Source: Leucaena leucocephala (taxonomy: Eukaryota; Streptophyta; Magnoliopsida; Fabales; Fabaceae). From it: a stretch of 64,000 bases of DNA. Below are positions 32,605-45,287 of this stretch, piece by piece. The position numbers and the translations under genes are program-made. Location of the stretch: the NCBI GenBank assembly GCA_037074615.1, contig CM073566.1, positions 12,108,001 through 12,172,000 of the forward strand, in the 5' to 3' direction. How positions within the stretch are numbered: position 1 is the first letter of the stretch; every line of letters starts with the position of its first letter. The notes beneath the pieces were generated by a model that was not told the DNA's origin, did no database searches, and saw only the letters and a program-made list of their open reading frames with translations.

Positions 32605-35366
32605 TGTAACATCTCGATTTTTGGTCTAGGAGAACTGGGAAGTAGTCTGATATGGGCAGGCTGCTAAACCCGTAGTCCCAGGGTAGTAATCTGATATGGG
32701 CGGATCACTTACCTGTATTTTGTAGGATCCGAGGGATGAGCTAAGTCCTTTAGGATGTAAAGATGAGTTAAGTCTTTAACCTACAGAATCGGGACAGTTC
32801 GCCTAGGCTCAAAATGAGGAATGTGAGGAATATCCTAAGTCTTAAGCCTAGGAATTCTGCAGGTAGCTTGATATGGGCTGGCTCCTGTGTAAGATAACCT
32901 GATATGGGCGGGTTGTCGAGCCTTTCAATTAACGATGACTCCCGAAGAGTTTAAGGGATGAGTTATTGAAAGAGAATTTCTAGAACTTAAGATGAAGGAT
33001 AAGAAGATGAGAATAGATGCTAGAAAGAGAATGCAGGGGCAAAATCGTAATTATGGGAAAGATCGGGCTGGTAGCCGATGAGTACCATATTTTGCCAGAA
33101 AATAGAGAAAATTATGCTGATCATTTCACTGAACTGTGAAATGTGCATATGAGGTCTCTATGTGTATGAAAGAATTAGAAATGTGACCAGGGGTAAAATG
33201 GTCATTTTGGAAAAGTGCGCGCGAGTGCTTTTTCAGGCCAAAACAGCCCGGTCCGGATAAAATATCTGAAAATACCGGGAGATAGAGAAAATGATTCCGG
33301 GTTGAATGAGGAGTCACGGAATTTTGATTTGAGGTCCCGATTTTTCTGTAAAAATTCCGGAAGATGGGAATTTACAGTTATAATCGGTAAAGGAAAAGCA
33401 GTTCCGATAGGGATGATCGGACTGTGGCCAGGGGGCCGTATAGTGTTTCTAAGGCCTATAGTGACACCAGGGAAGGCCCAGGCCCATAATATCAGTCCAG
33501 TGGTAAAAGGGGCCGGTGTCCGGGGAAAAGGTGCGAAATGACGAAAATGCCCCTATGTTATAGAACAGCTGAAGAATGAGTAAAGGGTATTTTGGTCATT
33601 TGCCTAAGGTTAGACAGTCCAGGGAAGTTATCTGGATAATTGACCAGGGTCAGAGAATACTCTGGTAAGATGGGAAAAGACAATAATGCCCCTAGACCTA
33701 GTAAAGTAAAGAAAGAGAGACTAAGGGCATTTTGCTAATTTGCCAAGGGGTGTTTCTTGGGAATCGTGCCATCAGAGTACTTGGGCTGGATCAGAGACCC
33801 AAGATGATATTCTCAGGCCCAAAAACGTGGCCCAGTAGTTATGTGAGGAAAAGTGTCATTAAAATAATGATTTAATGACTTTTCAGTAAAGTAAAGTTAC
33901 TCGGTTGGCACGATAACCGAGGAGGTGATCAGATAAAGTCCGGGACTTATCTGGATAGCATTGGAAGGCGTGAAAGGTCCATTCCAGGTGCCACATGGCG
34001 CAATCTTAGAGGCAGAAGAAAAGTAAGGACACGTATTACGGTGCAAGACTCTGGACCGGTACTGGATTGGACTGAACTGCTGAGTCAGCTGATGAGGTGT
34101 CCCGGGTTTTAGACATGTGAGAAATGTGCTGCTGAGGTGTCCGCTGAGGTGTCCTGGATGATGCAGTAAAAAGGAATAAAAGAAAATAGGAAATTCCAGG
34201 AAAAACCAGGACCACAAGTTCATATGGCTTCAAAATTACAGGAATGCCATTGAAGGAAACTATAAATACCCCCTCCCCCTCCCATTTCATGCATCCCACG
34301 GTTTTGAGCCTTTTAGAGAGAGGAGGAGGTGCTAGAGAGAGAAAGTGAGAGGAAGGAAGAAAGAAAGAAAGGAAGTTCTGGCGGAGCTGGAAGCAGAATA
34401 GAGATAGTAGAGCTCTGCTAAGCTTTTGAGGTAGTAACTAATCCTAGCTTTTATGTAATGGCTTTGTGATTTGTTGTGCTATTGTTTGGTTGGATTGTTG
34501 TCTTATATGTTATGCTTGAAGCTCTATTGCAATGCTATGATCATATGTTATTGAGTATGGAAGCACGCAGCATACTTATCTGTACACAATCACAAGCAAG
34601 CACTATCACACTGCATTACATATATTGTTATGATTGTTGCTACTGAGATTCCCCCGAATCTCATCCCCATCCATAACCCATTACAGGGAGGTTATGCTGA
34701 AGTGGATTTTGAGAATTTTGAGAGACGTCGTTATGCTGCCGAAGTAAAGACTGAACATCAGTATATGATAAGTACTGTGTACGTAGTGCTGTCTAAGGAG
34801 GCTAGAAGTGAGTGGACCTAGCCGGTTCATCTAGTCTTTCCTGGGTACTACGTAGAATGGTAGTTCTCATTAGGGGATTACCGAATCAGTACAGTTCAGT
34901 TCTTTGTACAGATAAAGCGTAGCGGTTATGCTGCCGGAGTTTAGGCAGAAAGAGATGTAATAGAGATAGCAAGATTATGTATATGTCTTGTTGTGTATGC
35001 CATGCTGTATGAAATTATGTTATTCAATGATAAGTATTGTTTGGCATATTCAATTTATGTATGGTAAATTAAGGGGAAATTCGCAGGTCCTGAGGTAGCA
35101 GTGGTTTGACCTCAGTTTGACCTAGTAAACGAAGGAGTTTGGCTATGAAATTTGGCAGGCTAGTCGTACACATCTGGGGCATTACGTGGATAGGTAATAA
35201 GCCTCATTTGGATGTGCAGAATGAGATAAACCAGTTCTCAAAGTAAAGGTCCAGAATAAGGAACTTAAGAGTAGAAATTTTAAATTTCTGGGCTTAAGTT
35301 AAGATATGATCGAGCTAATATTGCTTCCGCAAGTGTATTCTGAGGAGTCTAAGGAAGGATGTTTCA
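32605..35366 (+). repeat. 3' LTR of element C
   Basis: Same ends as the 5' LTR; offset 4020-4021 bases throughout, with a one-base indel near 32648. TATA box at 34261-34268. Confidence 0.95.
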
Positions 35367-35371
35367 TGTTC

Positions 35372-35620
35372 CGCCTGCTGTGGTACTTCTTCAGGTTCTC
35401 TACTAGTTGCTCCTGAAGGCTCTAGCGGTCTTAAATTATTTACTGCTGCTGCTACTGCCGCGGCTATGGCAGCATCTCTTTCTTGTTCATTTCGTGCTTG
35501 AGCAGCTCTCATTTCTTCTATCATCTTTTGTTGCTGTTCTAATCGTTCTAGAATCATTTGATTAAGGTTTCCAGCCTCTCGGGGTTCCTCAGCTGGAATA
35601 GTTCTCCTCGTTCGTACCAT
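35372..35620 (-). pseudogene. Gag N-terminus of element B
   Basis: From ATG at 35618-35620 (MVRTRRTIPAEEP) the frame runs through a coiled-coil-like, Glu/Gln-rich segment (LERLEQQQKMIEEMRAAQ) and an Ala-rich stretch (AAIAAAVAAAVNNL) up to the insertion point of element C, where the true gag sequence stops. An ATG further upstream at 35662 is in frame but lies outside the conserved gag start. The start MVxTRR is shared with D's gag at 50036, which supports the choice. Confidence 0.88.
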
Positions 35621-35758
35621 TTTGTTATACTTAAAAACAGAAGGGAATACGATAAATAACATAATTCCTTTTCATTTCATTTCAAACATAATATACATAT
35701 AGAGTATATATACATATCACAGTACCATTCTAGTCTTTTATACATTAGAAATATTACT

Positions 35759-36457
35759 CTAATTTTTCTTAAACTTCATTCTAATATATTCTCCTACTAG
35801 GTAGATCCAGTCGGATATGGTACAATATGATTCTCTATCAAAATACTGGTCCAACTCCGATCTCCAGGTAGGAGTCTTCGGCAATACGTCATTCATAATT
35901 TCTAGCCAAAGCCCCATGGTTAACACATTTGGATCCCAGGCTTGATATATGGCTTTCACCCTTGTGATAAACTTCTGGTAGACCGAATAATCTTGATCTA
36001 TGTTTTCGAACAGGGTCTGCCTCAACTCGTATAGTTGTCGGGCTAATGCTACCGAGCTCTCAAGTTGCTCTCTACTCAGGTTCATCCCTGGGACCATTCT
36101 TACGATTAAACCTCCCAAATACATTTCTACTAGAGTCACTTCGGGCCTACTGGGACCTGGCGCATTACTCTGAACACGTACTTGGTTGGATCCTGAACTG
36201 TCTGTTATATTCAAGGGTACCGCACTTATGGGAATGGCAGGAATAAGGCCTTCTGTTATCATCACCTCCTGATCATCAATTGGAAAGTTTGATCCTACCG
36301 AGGAACTATCCTCCTCAGAATCACCAGCTACTGGAGGTGTCCAGAGGTCAGAATCATTGCTTACTATCTCTTCTTCTGAACTATATGAACTAGAGACCTC
36401 TGGTCTTAATTCCCATTGGTTTACTGTAGTTTCAGACCCAAATCTATGTCTAGCCAT
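35759..36457 (-). CDS. Intact pre-gag accessory ORF of element B (unknown function)
   Basis: This 232-codon frame lies between the primer site (36556) and gag (35620), a place where simple Tekay elements have only leader. It starts about 100 bases after the primer site. Residues 1-70 are acidic and Ser-rich (SSYSSEEEIVSNDSD, GDSEEDSSSVGS), the middle is Pro/Val-rich, and 120-232 is predicted-helix-rich with many aromatic residues (REQLESSVALARQLYEL, DQDYSVYQKF, SDWIYLVGEYIRMKF). No signal peptide, membrane segment, zinc motif or catalytic motif is seen. Unlike gag and pol of the same copy it has no stop. A decayed relative sits at the same place in element E. Ogre elements also have an ORF before gag, but I see no evident similarity. 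Function unknown. Confidence 0.72.
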   Translation of the reverse strand: MARHRFGSETTVNQWELRPEVSSSYSSEEEIVSNDSDLWTPPVAGDSEEDSSSVGSNFPIDDQEVMITEGLIPAIPISAVPLNITDSSGSNQVRVQSNAPGPSRPEVTLVEMYLGGLIVRMVPGMNLSREQLESSVALARQLYELRQTLFENIDQDYSVYQKFITRVKAIYQAWDPNVLTMGLWLEIMNDVLPKTPTWRSELDQYFDRESYCTISDWIYLVGEYIRMKFKKN

Positions 36458-36555
36458 CCTGCAAACACTAACTTAGTGTCAATTATGACGGCTTTATCAT
36501 GGTATATCTTTCTATAAATCATCTACTCAGAGCATTTCTTAAGCCAGAATCCTTT

Positions 36556-36567
36556 GCTCTGATACCA
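36556..36567 (-). other. Primer binding site of element B
   Basis: On the minus strand TGGTATCAGAGC, three bases inside the 5' LTR border, complementary to initiator Met-tRNA. Confidence 0.93.
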
Positions 36568-36570
36568 AAA

Positions 36571-39397
36571 TGTCACATCCTTATTTTTATACATCTTAGG
36601 GACCATTCAGTAGCACTTAAACCACTTTCAGGGTCATTGAAGTCTAAACACTTAATCTGGAATTTTATTCATATCGAGTACTGTTCACTGTGGCAAATTC
36701 CAGATGAGTGACCTGAATTTGAAAATTCATAACTAATTCTAGAAAAATCTAAATGAAGTGGTTCAAATTGCTACATGAAGATAACTCAAATATATTTCAG
36801 GGAAAAATCATTGGTTGACCAATCCTTGACAAATTTAATGTGGGTCAATGTTTCAATCTTACTGTTCATCCAATGACTTTCTCCTGAATCCAGCATTCTG
36901 ATTCCAAATTTAACAATTTATATCTTTTCGTGTATACATCCAAATTAGACATTATATATATAAAATTAAATCTTAGTATGTCTACTTTTTACCCTAAAAA
37001 TTTCGTACATTAATTCAATCATTTACTATTTTTAATGATTTATCAAACATGAATGGGTCTTCACGAGTTACTGTTCACTGAGCCTATTTTCAGCATTTAG
37101 TCTTTACATACCCAAGCATACAACCAACACATATTAGTCATACAGGCCAGATAACAATTAATATCAAATAATCAACTGTTATATCTCAGTGCTTGATTAA
37201 CTCCCTCATATTTTATTACATCCTTCTCTGTCTAAAATCCGGCAGCATAACTGCTACAATTCTTCTTTAGAAAGTAACCGATGTTGTACCGATTCGGTAA
37301 TTCCCTTATGAGAACTACCATTCTACGTAGCACCCAGGAAAGACTGGATGAACCTGCTGGGTCCACTCACTTCCAGCCTCCTTAGACAGCACTACGTACA
37401 CAGTACGTATCAGTTCCTTTCTTTGTTCCGTCTTCGTTGCCGGAATTTCGGCAGCCTACCGGCGTCTCTTAAGATTTCCAAATTTTATTTTGACAGAACC
37501 TCCCCTGTAATGTTATGTTTGGGAATGAGATTCAAAAGAATCCCAGTAACAATAATCATAACAAAATATGTAATGCAGAGTGACGGTGCTTGCTTGTGAC
37601 TGTGTACAGATAAGTATGCTGCATGCTTCCATATTCAATAACATATGATCATAGCATTGGAATAGAGCTTCAAGCATAACATATAGGACAACAATCAACC
37701 AAACAAAACAACACATCACAAAGACATTACATAAGAGCTAGGATTAGTTGTTACCTTAAAAGCAGTGCTTTAGAACTTCCCTACTACTTCCAACTTCACC
37801 AGAACTTCCTTACTTCTTTCTTTCTCACACTTTCTCCTCAAGAACTTCTCTCCTCCTTTCTTCCTTGCTTATGCCAAAATGAGGGGCTAGGTGGGGGTAT
37901 TTATAGTGTTGAGCAATGGCAATCTTGTAATTAGGAAGACTTATGATCCTGTGGTCCTGGTTTTTCCTGGAATTTCCTATTTTCTTTAATTCTTTTTTAC
38001 TGCATCACCCTGGACACCTCATGGGACACCTCATAGGACACCTCACCACCCATATGCTTCATGTGACGAAATTTGGAGGTTCAGGAAGCTTTCCGGTCCA
38101 ATCCGGTACCGGCCCGGTCCATCGCCTCGAAAAACATGACGTTTTCTGAATCTGATGTTTCTGAAGATCCTTTTTATGTCTACTGACCTCACATTTAGTA
38201 TCTAGACCCTTTATATCATTAACTTTTTAATACTGGGTCCAGACTCCGTTACAGATCCCCTGTAAAATGACCAAAATGCCCTTGGTGCCCTATCTTGTCC
38301 TATTTTAACCCTAAGGGCAAAATCGTCATTTCACACCTTTCTGGACCCGGTCAAAGCTTATACTGGCTCTAGTCAACCTTATTTAGACATGTCTTGACCT
38401 CTGGGTCTGTCCAAAATGACCAGAATACCCTTTATTCATCTGCTGCCCTTTTTGTACAACATAGGGGCATTTTCGTAATTTCGCACTTTTCCGGGGTTCT
38501 GCTGGATACTGGCCCACCTATCAGTCCAAGAGTCTTATTGGACCTCTAATGGCGCCATTTTTGGGCTTCCTGGATCCATTACCTGTATGGCACATATTAC
38601 GAGGAATCTTCCTTTAACACAGTTCATTGAATATTTTAACTATTATTTACCGATTATACACCTTTTCCGGACACCGGCTCTTTTTCCCAGATACAGTGTC
38701 CTACTGTGTTCAGGCATCCTTGGGGGTTATAACGGTCATCTGACCGAAGTCATTCGATCGCATTTAGCCCCTTTAAAAATACCGATAAATCTCCAACCCG
38801 GATCCCCGGAGGCCTCACACTCCCGTCTGGATTTTCTAATTTGCAGATAGCTTTTCCTACAGACCTCCTATCGGTATTCTGTCAGTTTCCCGACATCCGT
38901 CCCATAAGGGTGCATCATCCTGTATTTTCTCACTTATATCTGAAATATAGGGTATCCGGTATTAATTTTTATAACTTTTGGACGATCAGTCTATTCCTGG
39001 CTATCTGGAGTCTTCAAAAATTCCGGTATTAGGCTTGGTTACCCGGCGTCACCTGCCCTACCTTCTGGTAGAATCTGGGACTGAAATGCTGTCGGGCGGT
39101 GCAAACCACTTCTGGCCTATTTTCTTTAATTATACTTTAGCCCCAGGGAACTTTTCCTTCTTTATAATTAAGTCCCTTAATTTGGCTAAAATTACACTTT
39201 AAGACCCCACATTTTTGTCTACCTTTCCTTCCTTCCCCTTAAACTTTCCATATTTGCATTTAAGTCCTTTCTTTTCCTTTCTTTTGCAATTTAATCCTTT
39301 TCTTTACATAAAGGACCACATCTTTTTCCTGAAACATGACTCATATATTCCATTTAATCTGTACATGGAAATCAGTACAGAAATTAAGGATATTACA
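36571..39397 (-). repeat. 5' LTR of element B
   Basis: Same length as the 3' LTR (2827 bp) with no net indel; about 20 base differences by eye. TATA box (reversed) at 37898-37905 is intact and would drive transcription toward 36570 and through the element. Confidence 0.95.
37898..37905 (-). promoter_or_regulatory. TATA box of element B 5' LTR
   Basis: TATTTATA on the plus strand (TATAAATA on the minus strand) at the conserved LTR position. It is the likely promoter of B's genomic RNA. Confidence 0.72.
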
Positions 39398-39402
39398 CCA
39401 TA

Positions 39403-39577
39403 CATTTCTCATACTCACTCATCAAGGGGCCCAGTAATATCTCTCTACGAATGTGAGGGATAAATTCCATCTTGAGCATTCACATTCCTCCTCATGAACA
39501 ACCACTAAGCCCGAACATAGTCTTTATGATCACTCGGTCAAAAGTGACTTTTGACTAGGTCAAAGCTAAGCGTTTGT
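39403..39577 (-). other. Middle piece of the copia-type solo LTR
   Basis: This 175-base remnant lies between B's right TSD and D's left TSD. It matches nothing else in the window and fits between the two outer copia pieces. Confidence 0.7.
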
Positions 39578-42500
39578 TGAAACATCCTTACTTTTGTATG
39601 TCTTAGGGATCATTTGGTAGCATTTAGAACCACTTTCAAGGTCATTGAAATCCAATTTCTCAATCTGGAGTTCTACTCTTATTGAGTACTGTTCACTATG
39701 AAATTCCAGATGAGTGACCTGACTTCGAAAAATCATAACTAATTCTAAACAAATCGAAATGAAGTGGTTACAATTGATTCTTGAAGATAACTCAATTATA
39801 TTTCAGGGAAAAATAACTCGTTGACCATTCATTGACCGAGTCAACGTCAGCCAACGTCACAACTTTACTGTTCATCCAACGTTTTTCTCCTGAATCCAGC
39901 ATTCTGGTCCCAACTTTGATAATTCATATCTTCATGTGTAGACATCCAAATGAGACGTTTTATATATAAAATTAAAGCTTGGTATGTCTACTATTTAACA
40001 TAAAAATTTCATACATTTATTCATCCATTTACTATTTTTAATCATTTATCAAACATCACCTTATCACCACGTGTTACTGTTCACAGTGGTAATTTCCAGC
40101 AATCAACTTTGCATACATATGCATACACCCATCATATATCAGTCAAACATGCCAAACAATTTCTTTATTAAATAATAAGTCATTATACATCAGGGCATGC
40201 ATGAAATCCTCATATTTCTATTACATCATTTCCTGCCTGAAATCCGGCAGCATAACCGCTACGCTTCATCTTCAGAAAGTAACTGATCTTGTACCGATTC
40301 GGTAATTCCCGTGAGAACTACCATTCTACGTAAGTACCCAGGAAAGACTGGATGAACCGGCTAGGTCCACTCACTTCCAGCCTCCTTAGACAGTACCTAC
40401 GTACACAGTACGTATCAGCTGCTTCCCTTACTATTGCCATCTTGTCATAATTTCGGCAGCATAACGGCATCTCTTAAAATTCCCAAAATTCACTTTGACA
40501 TAACCTCCCCTGTAATGGTTTACTTATTGGGATGAGATTCGGGGGAATCTCAGTAGCAACAATCATAACAATATATGTAATGCAGAGTGACAGTGCTTGC
40601 TTGTGATTGTGTACAGATAAGTATGGCGCATACTTCTATGCTTAATAACATATGATCATAGCACTATAGCAGAGCTTTAGACATAACATATAAGATAACA
40701 ATCCAACCAAACAATAGCACAACAAATCACAAAGCCATTACATAAAAGCTAGGATTAGTTACTACCTCAAGAGCTTAGCAGAACTCTACTATCCCTATAC
40801 TGCTTCCAGCTCCGCCAGAACTTTCTTTCTTTCTTTCTTCCTCTCACTTTCTCTCTCTAGCACTTCCTTCTCTCTCTTTCTCATGCTTAGCCGTGCATAA
40901 TGAAGAGCAAGGGGGTATTTATAGTTTTGGTCAATGGCATTTCCGTAATTTTGAAGCCATCTGATCCTGTGGTCCTATTTTTTTTCAGAATTTCCTATTT
41001 TTCTTTATTCCTTTTACTGCATCATGCATGACATCATCTCAAGGCCACCTCATGGGACACCTCATCGCCACATTCTTCACATGTCACAATTCCTAGACAA
41101 CTCATCAGCTGACTCAGCATCTCCAGTACCGGTCTGGTCCGATTTTCCATAAACTGGACTCACCGGCTAAGATTGTGCCACATGTCCTTAACTTTTCTTC
41201 TCCCTCTAAGATGACACCATGTGGCATCTGGAAGGGACCTTTCACGCCTTCCAATGCTATCCAGATAAGTCCATGACTTTATCTGATCACCTCCTCGGTT
41301 ATTGAAACATCCTTCCTTAGACTCCTCAGAGTACACTTGCGGAAGCAATATTAGCTTGATTATATCTTAACTTAAGCCCAGAAATTCAAAATTCTACTCT
41401 TAAGTTCCTTATTCGGGACCTTTAATTTGAAAATTAATTAATCTCATTCTACACATCCAAATGAGGCTTATTACCTATCCACATAACGCCCCAGATGTGT
41501 ACGACTGGCCTGCCAAATTTCGTGACCAAATTCCTCCGTTTACTAGGTCAAACTGAGGTCAGAACACTGCTACCTCAAGACCTGCGAATTTCTCCCTTAA
41601 TTCCTCATACACAAGTTGAACATGCCAAACAATACTTATCATTGAATAACATAATGTCATACAGCATGGCATACACAACAAGACATATACATAATCTTGC
41701 TATCTCTATCACATCTCTTTCTGCCTAAACTCCGGCAGCATAACCGCTACGCTTTATCTGTACAAAGAACTGAACTGTACTGATTCGGTAATCCCCTCAT
41801 GAGAACTACCATTCTACGTAGTACCCAGGAAAGACTAGATGAACCGGCTAGGTCCACTCACTTCTAGCCTCCTTAGACAGCACTACGTACACAGTACTTA
41901 TCATATACTGATGTTCAGTCTTTACTTCGGCAGCATAACGGCGTCTCTTAGGATTCTCAAAATCCACTTCAGCATAACCTCCCTGTAATGGGTTATGGAT
42001 GGGGATGAGATTCGGGGAAATCTCAGTAGTAATAATCATAACAGTATATGTAATGCAGTGTGATAGTGCTTGCTTGTGATTGTGTACAGATAAGTATGCT
42101 GCGTGCTTCCATACTCAATAACATATGATCATAGCATTGCAATAGAGCTTCAAGCATAACATATAAGACAACAATCCAACCAAACAATAGCACAACAAAT
42201 CACAAAGCCATTACATAAAAGCTAGGATTAGTTACTACCTCAAAGGCTTAGCAGAACTCTACTATCTCTATTCTGCTTCCAGCTCCGTCAGAACTTCCTT
42301 TCTTTCTTTCTTCCTCTCACTTTCTCTCTCTAGCACCTCCTCCTCTCTCTAAAAGCCTCTTGGCCATGGCATATGAATGAATGGGAGGGGGGTATTTATA
42401 GTTTTGGCCAATGGCATTCCTGTAATTTTGAAGCCATATGAACTTGTGGTCCTAGTTTTTCCTGGAATTTCCTATTTTCTTTTATTCCTTTTTACTGCAT

Positions 42501-45287
42501 CATGCATGACAACATCCAGGACACCTCACCGGGACACCTCAGCGCCACATTTATCACATGTCTGAAATCCTGGACACCTCAGCAGCTGACTCAGCATGCT
42601 GACTCACCGGTCCAGTCTCTTGCCTCGTAAAGCGTGTCCTCAGCTTTATCTACTTTCTCGCCATGTGGCGCCTGGAAGAGACCTTTCATGCCTTCCAATG
42701 CTATCCAGATAAGTCCCGGACTTTATCTGATCACCTCCTCGGTTATCGTGCCAACCGAGTAACTTTACTTTACTGAAAAGTCATTAAATCATTATTTTAA
42801 TGACACTTTTCCTCACATAACTACTGGGCCACGTTTTTGGGCCTGAGAATATCATCTTGGGTCTCTGATCCAGCCCAAGTACTCTGATGGCACGCTTCCC
42901 AAGAAACACCCCTTGGCAAATTACCAAAATGCCCTTAGTCTCTCTTTCTTTACTTTATTAGGTCTAGGGGCATCATTGTCTTTTCCCATCTTACCAGAGT
43001 ATTCTTTGACCCTGGTCAACTATCCAGATAACTTCCCTGGACTGTCTAACCTTAGGCAAATGACCAAAATACCCTTTACTCATTCTTTCACTATTCTATA
43101 ACATAGGGGCATTTTCGTCATTTTGCACCTTTTTCCCGGACACCGACCCCTTTTACCACTGGACTGATCTAATGGGCCTGGGCCTTCCCTGGTGTCACTA
43201 AAGGCCTTAGAAACACTATACGGCCCCCTGGCCACAGTCCGATCATCCCTATCGGGACTGCTTTTCCTTTACCGATTATAACTGTAAATTCCCATCTTCC
43301 GGAATTTTTACAGAAAAATCGGGACCTCAAATCAAAATTCCGTGACTCCTCATTCAACCCAGAATCCTTTTCTCTATCTCCCGATATTTTCAGATATTTT
43401 ATCCGGACCGGGCTGTTTTGGCCTGAAAAAGCACTCACGCGTACACTTTTCCAAAATGACCATTTTACCCCTGGTCATATTTCTAATTCTTTCATACACA
43501 TAGAGACCTCATATGCACATTTCACAGTTCAGTGAAATGATCAGCATAATTTTCTCTATTTTCTGGCAAAATATGGTACTCATCGGCTACCAGCCCGATC
43601 TTTCCCATAATTACGATTTTGCCCCTGCATTCTCTTTCTGGCATCTATTACTCATCTTCTCATCCTTCATCTTAAGTTCTAGAAATTCTCTTTCAATAAC
43701 TCATCCCCTAAACTCTTCGGGAGTCATCTTTAATTGAAAAGCTCGACAACCCGCCCATATCAGGTTATCTTACACAGGAGCCAGCCCATATCAAGCTTCC
43801 TGCAGAATTCCTAGCCTTAAGACTTAGGATATTCCTCATATTCCTAATTTTGAACCTAGGCGAACTAGACCCAAAAATTGGGATGTTACAGTTATCGTGC
43901 CGACCGAGTAACTTTACTTTATTGAAACAGCATTAAAATAGTATTTTAATGCCACTTTTTCGCACATATCACTGGGTCTACGTTTTTGGGCTCTGGGATG
44001 GTTATCTTGGATCCTGATCAAGCTCAAGTACTCTGATGGCTCGATTCCCAAGAAACATCCCTTGGCAAATTACCAAATACCCTTGGGTGCCCTTTCTTGC
44101 ACTATTTTAACCCTAAGGGTATAATCGTCATTTTATGCCCTTCTGTACTCTGTCAGACCATATACTGACTCTGATTAACTTCATCTGTATATGTCTTGGC
44201 CTCTAGGCCTATCCAGAATAACCAAAATGCCCTTCATACATCAACTACCCCTTTAGTACAACACAGGGGCATTTTCATAATTTTGCACTTTTCCGGGGTT
44301 CTGCCGGACACTGGCCCACCTATCAATCCAAGTGTCTTATTGGGCCTTTGATGGCGCCATTATTGGGCCTTTCAGGGTCTATTACCTTCATGGCACGCAT
44401 TACGAGGAATCCTCCCTTGTCAGTGATTATTGAATATTTTATCTATTATTCACCGTTTATACACATATCCGGACACCGGCTCCTTCTGTCCGATACACTG
44501 GCCTGCGGTGTTCAGGCATCCCTGTGGAACATAACAGTCATCTGACTTAGGTCATCCGAACTCATTCAGTCCCTTTTTAAATACCGATAAATCTCCCTAT
44601 CGGATACCCGGAGGCCACACACTCCCGTCTGGATTTTCTAATTTGCGAATAACTTTTTCTACAGGCCTCCTATCGGTATTCTGTCAGTTTCCTGACATCT
44701 GTCCCATAAGGACGCATCATCCTGTATTTTCTCACTTAGATCTGAAATCTAGGATACCCGGTAGGAATTTTTATAACTTTTGGACTATCAGATCAATTAT
44801 GGCTATCTGGAGTCTTAAAAAATTCCTGTATTAAGCCAGATTACCAGCGTCACTTGCTCTCTCTACTGGTGAAATCTGGGACTGAAAAGCTTTCGGGCAG
44901 TCCAAACCACTTCCGGCCTGACTTTCTTTAATTATACTTTAGCCCCAAGGAACTTTTCTTCTTTTCATTTAAATCCCTTTTTATTTGGCTAAAATTACAC
45001 TTAAGGACCCCACATTTTTGTCTACTTTTCCTTTTTAACCTTATACTTTTCATATTTGCACTTAAGTCCCTTCATTTTCTTTCTTTTGCAATTTAATCCC
45101 TTTCTTTGCATAAATGGCCACTATATCCCTAGGGACTTTCACTATTTACACATAAGTCCCTGGACTTTCACTTATTTGCAGTTTAATCCCTAAAAACCCT
45201 CTGTATGTTTTTGGAACTTCTGCTCAAAGGGATATATCTATTTCAGGCTACGTACTAAGTCTCTGGCCTGAAAATTGTGATATTACA
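39578..45287 (-). repeat. 3' LTR of element D, interrupted by a solo LTR
   Basis: Its own sequence is 39578-41302 plus 43896-45287, about 3.1 kb. Ends on the minus strand are TGTAATATCAC and GGATGTTTCA. TATA box reversed at 40916-40923. The last part (45000-45260) holds repeated TAAGTCCC/TTTAATCCC words. Confidence 0.92.
41303..43890 (-). mobile_element. Solo LTR of the C family inside D's LTR
   Basis: It starts TGAAACATCC and ends GATGTTACA on the plus strand, matches the C LTR along its length, and is flanked by GTTAT at 41298-41302 and 43891-43895. No internal sequence remains, so it is the product of LTR-LTR recombination. TATA box reversed at 42393-42400. Confidence 0.95.

Larger units (their letters stand above)
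28585..35366 (+). mobile_element. Element C: short non-autonomous LTR retrotransposon inside B's gag
   Basis: LTRs at 28585-31345 (2761 bp) and 32605-35366 (2762 bp) enclose only 1259 bp. TSD TGTTC at 28580-28584 and 35367-35371. The LTR pair differs at only about three positions seen by eye, so this is one of the youngest insertions here. The internal region has no pol and only a fragment of the second gag relic. It is inserted in opposite orientation to B. Confidence 0.96.
21531..39397 (-). mobile_element. Element B: nearly complete Tekay (chromovirus) Ty3/gypsy retrotransposon
   Basis: Both LTRs are 2827 bp (21531-24357 and 36571-39397), flanked by CCATA at 21526-21530 and 39398-39402. 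Reading on the minus strand the order is 5' LTR, primer site, extra ORF, gag (interrupted by element C), protease remnant, reverse transcriptase, RNase H, integrase, chromodomain-like tail, polypurine tract, 3' LTR. That order is Ty3/gypsy. Without C it is about 11.1 kb. By eye the LTRs differ at roughly 20 positions, so insertion is recent, yet the coding region carries many lesions. Confidence 0.95.

Noticed and set aside
35620..35662. Upstream ATG (35662) as gag start of element B
   Set aside because: The conserved gag start in this group is MVxTRR, at 35620 in B and 50036 in D; the upstream extension is not shared.
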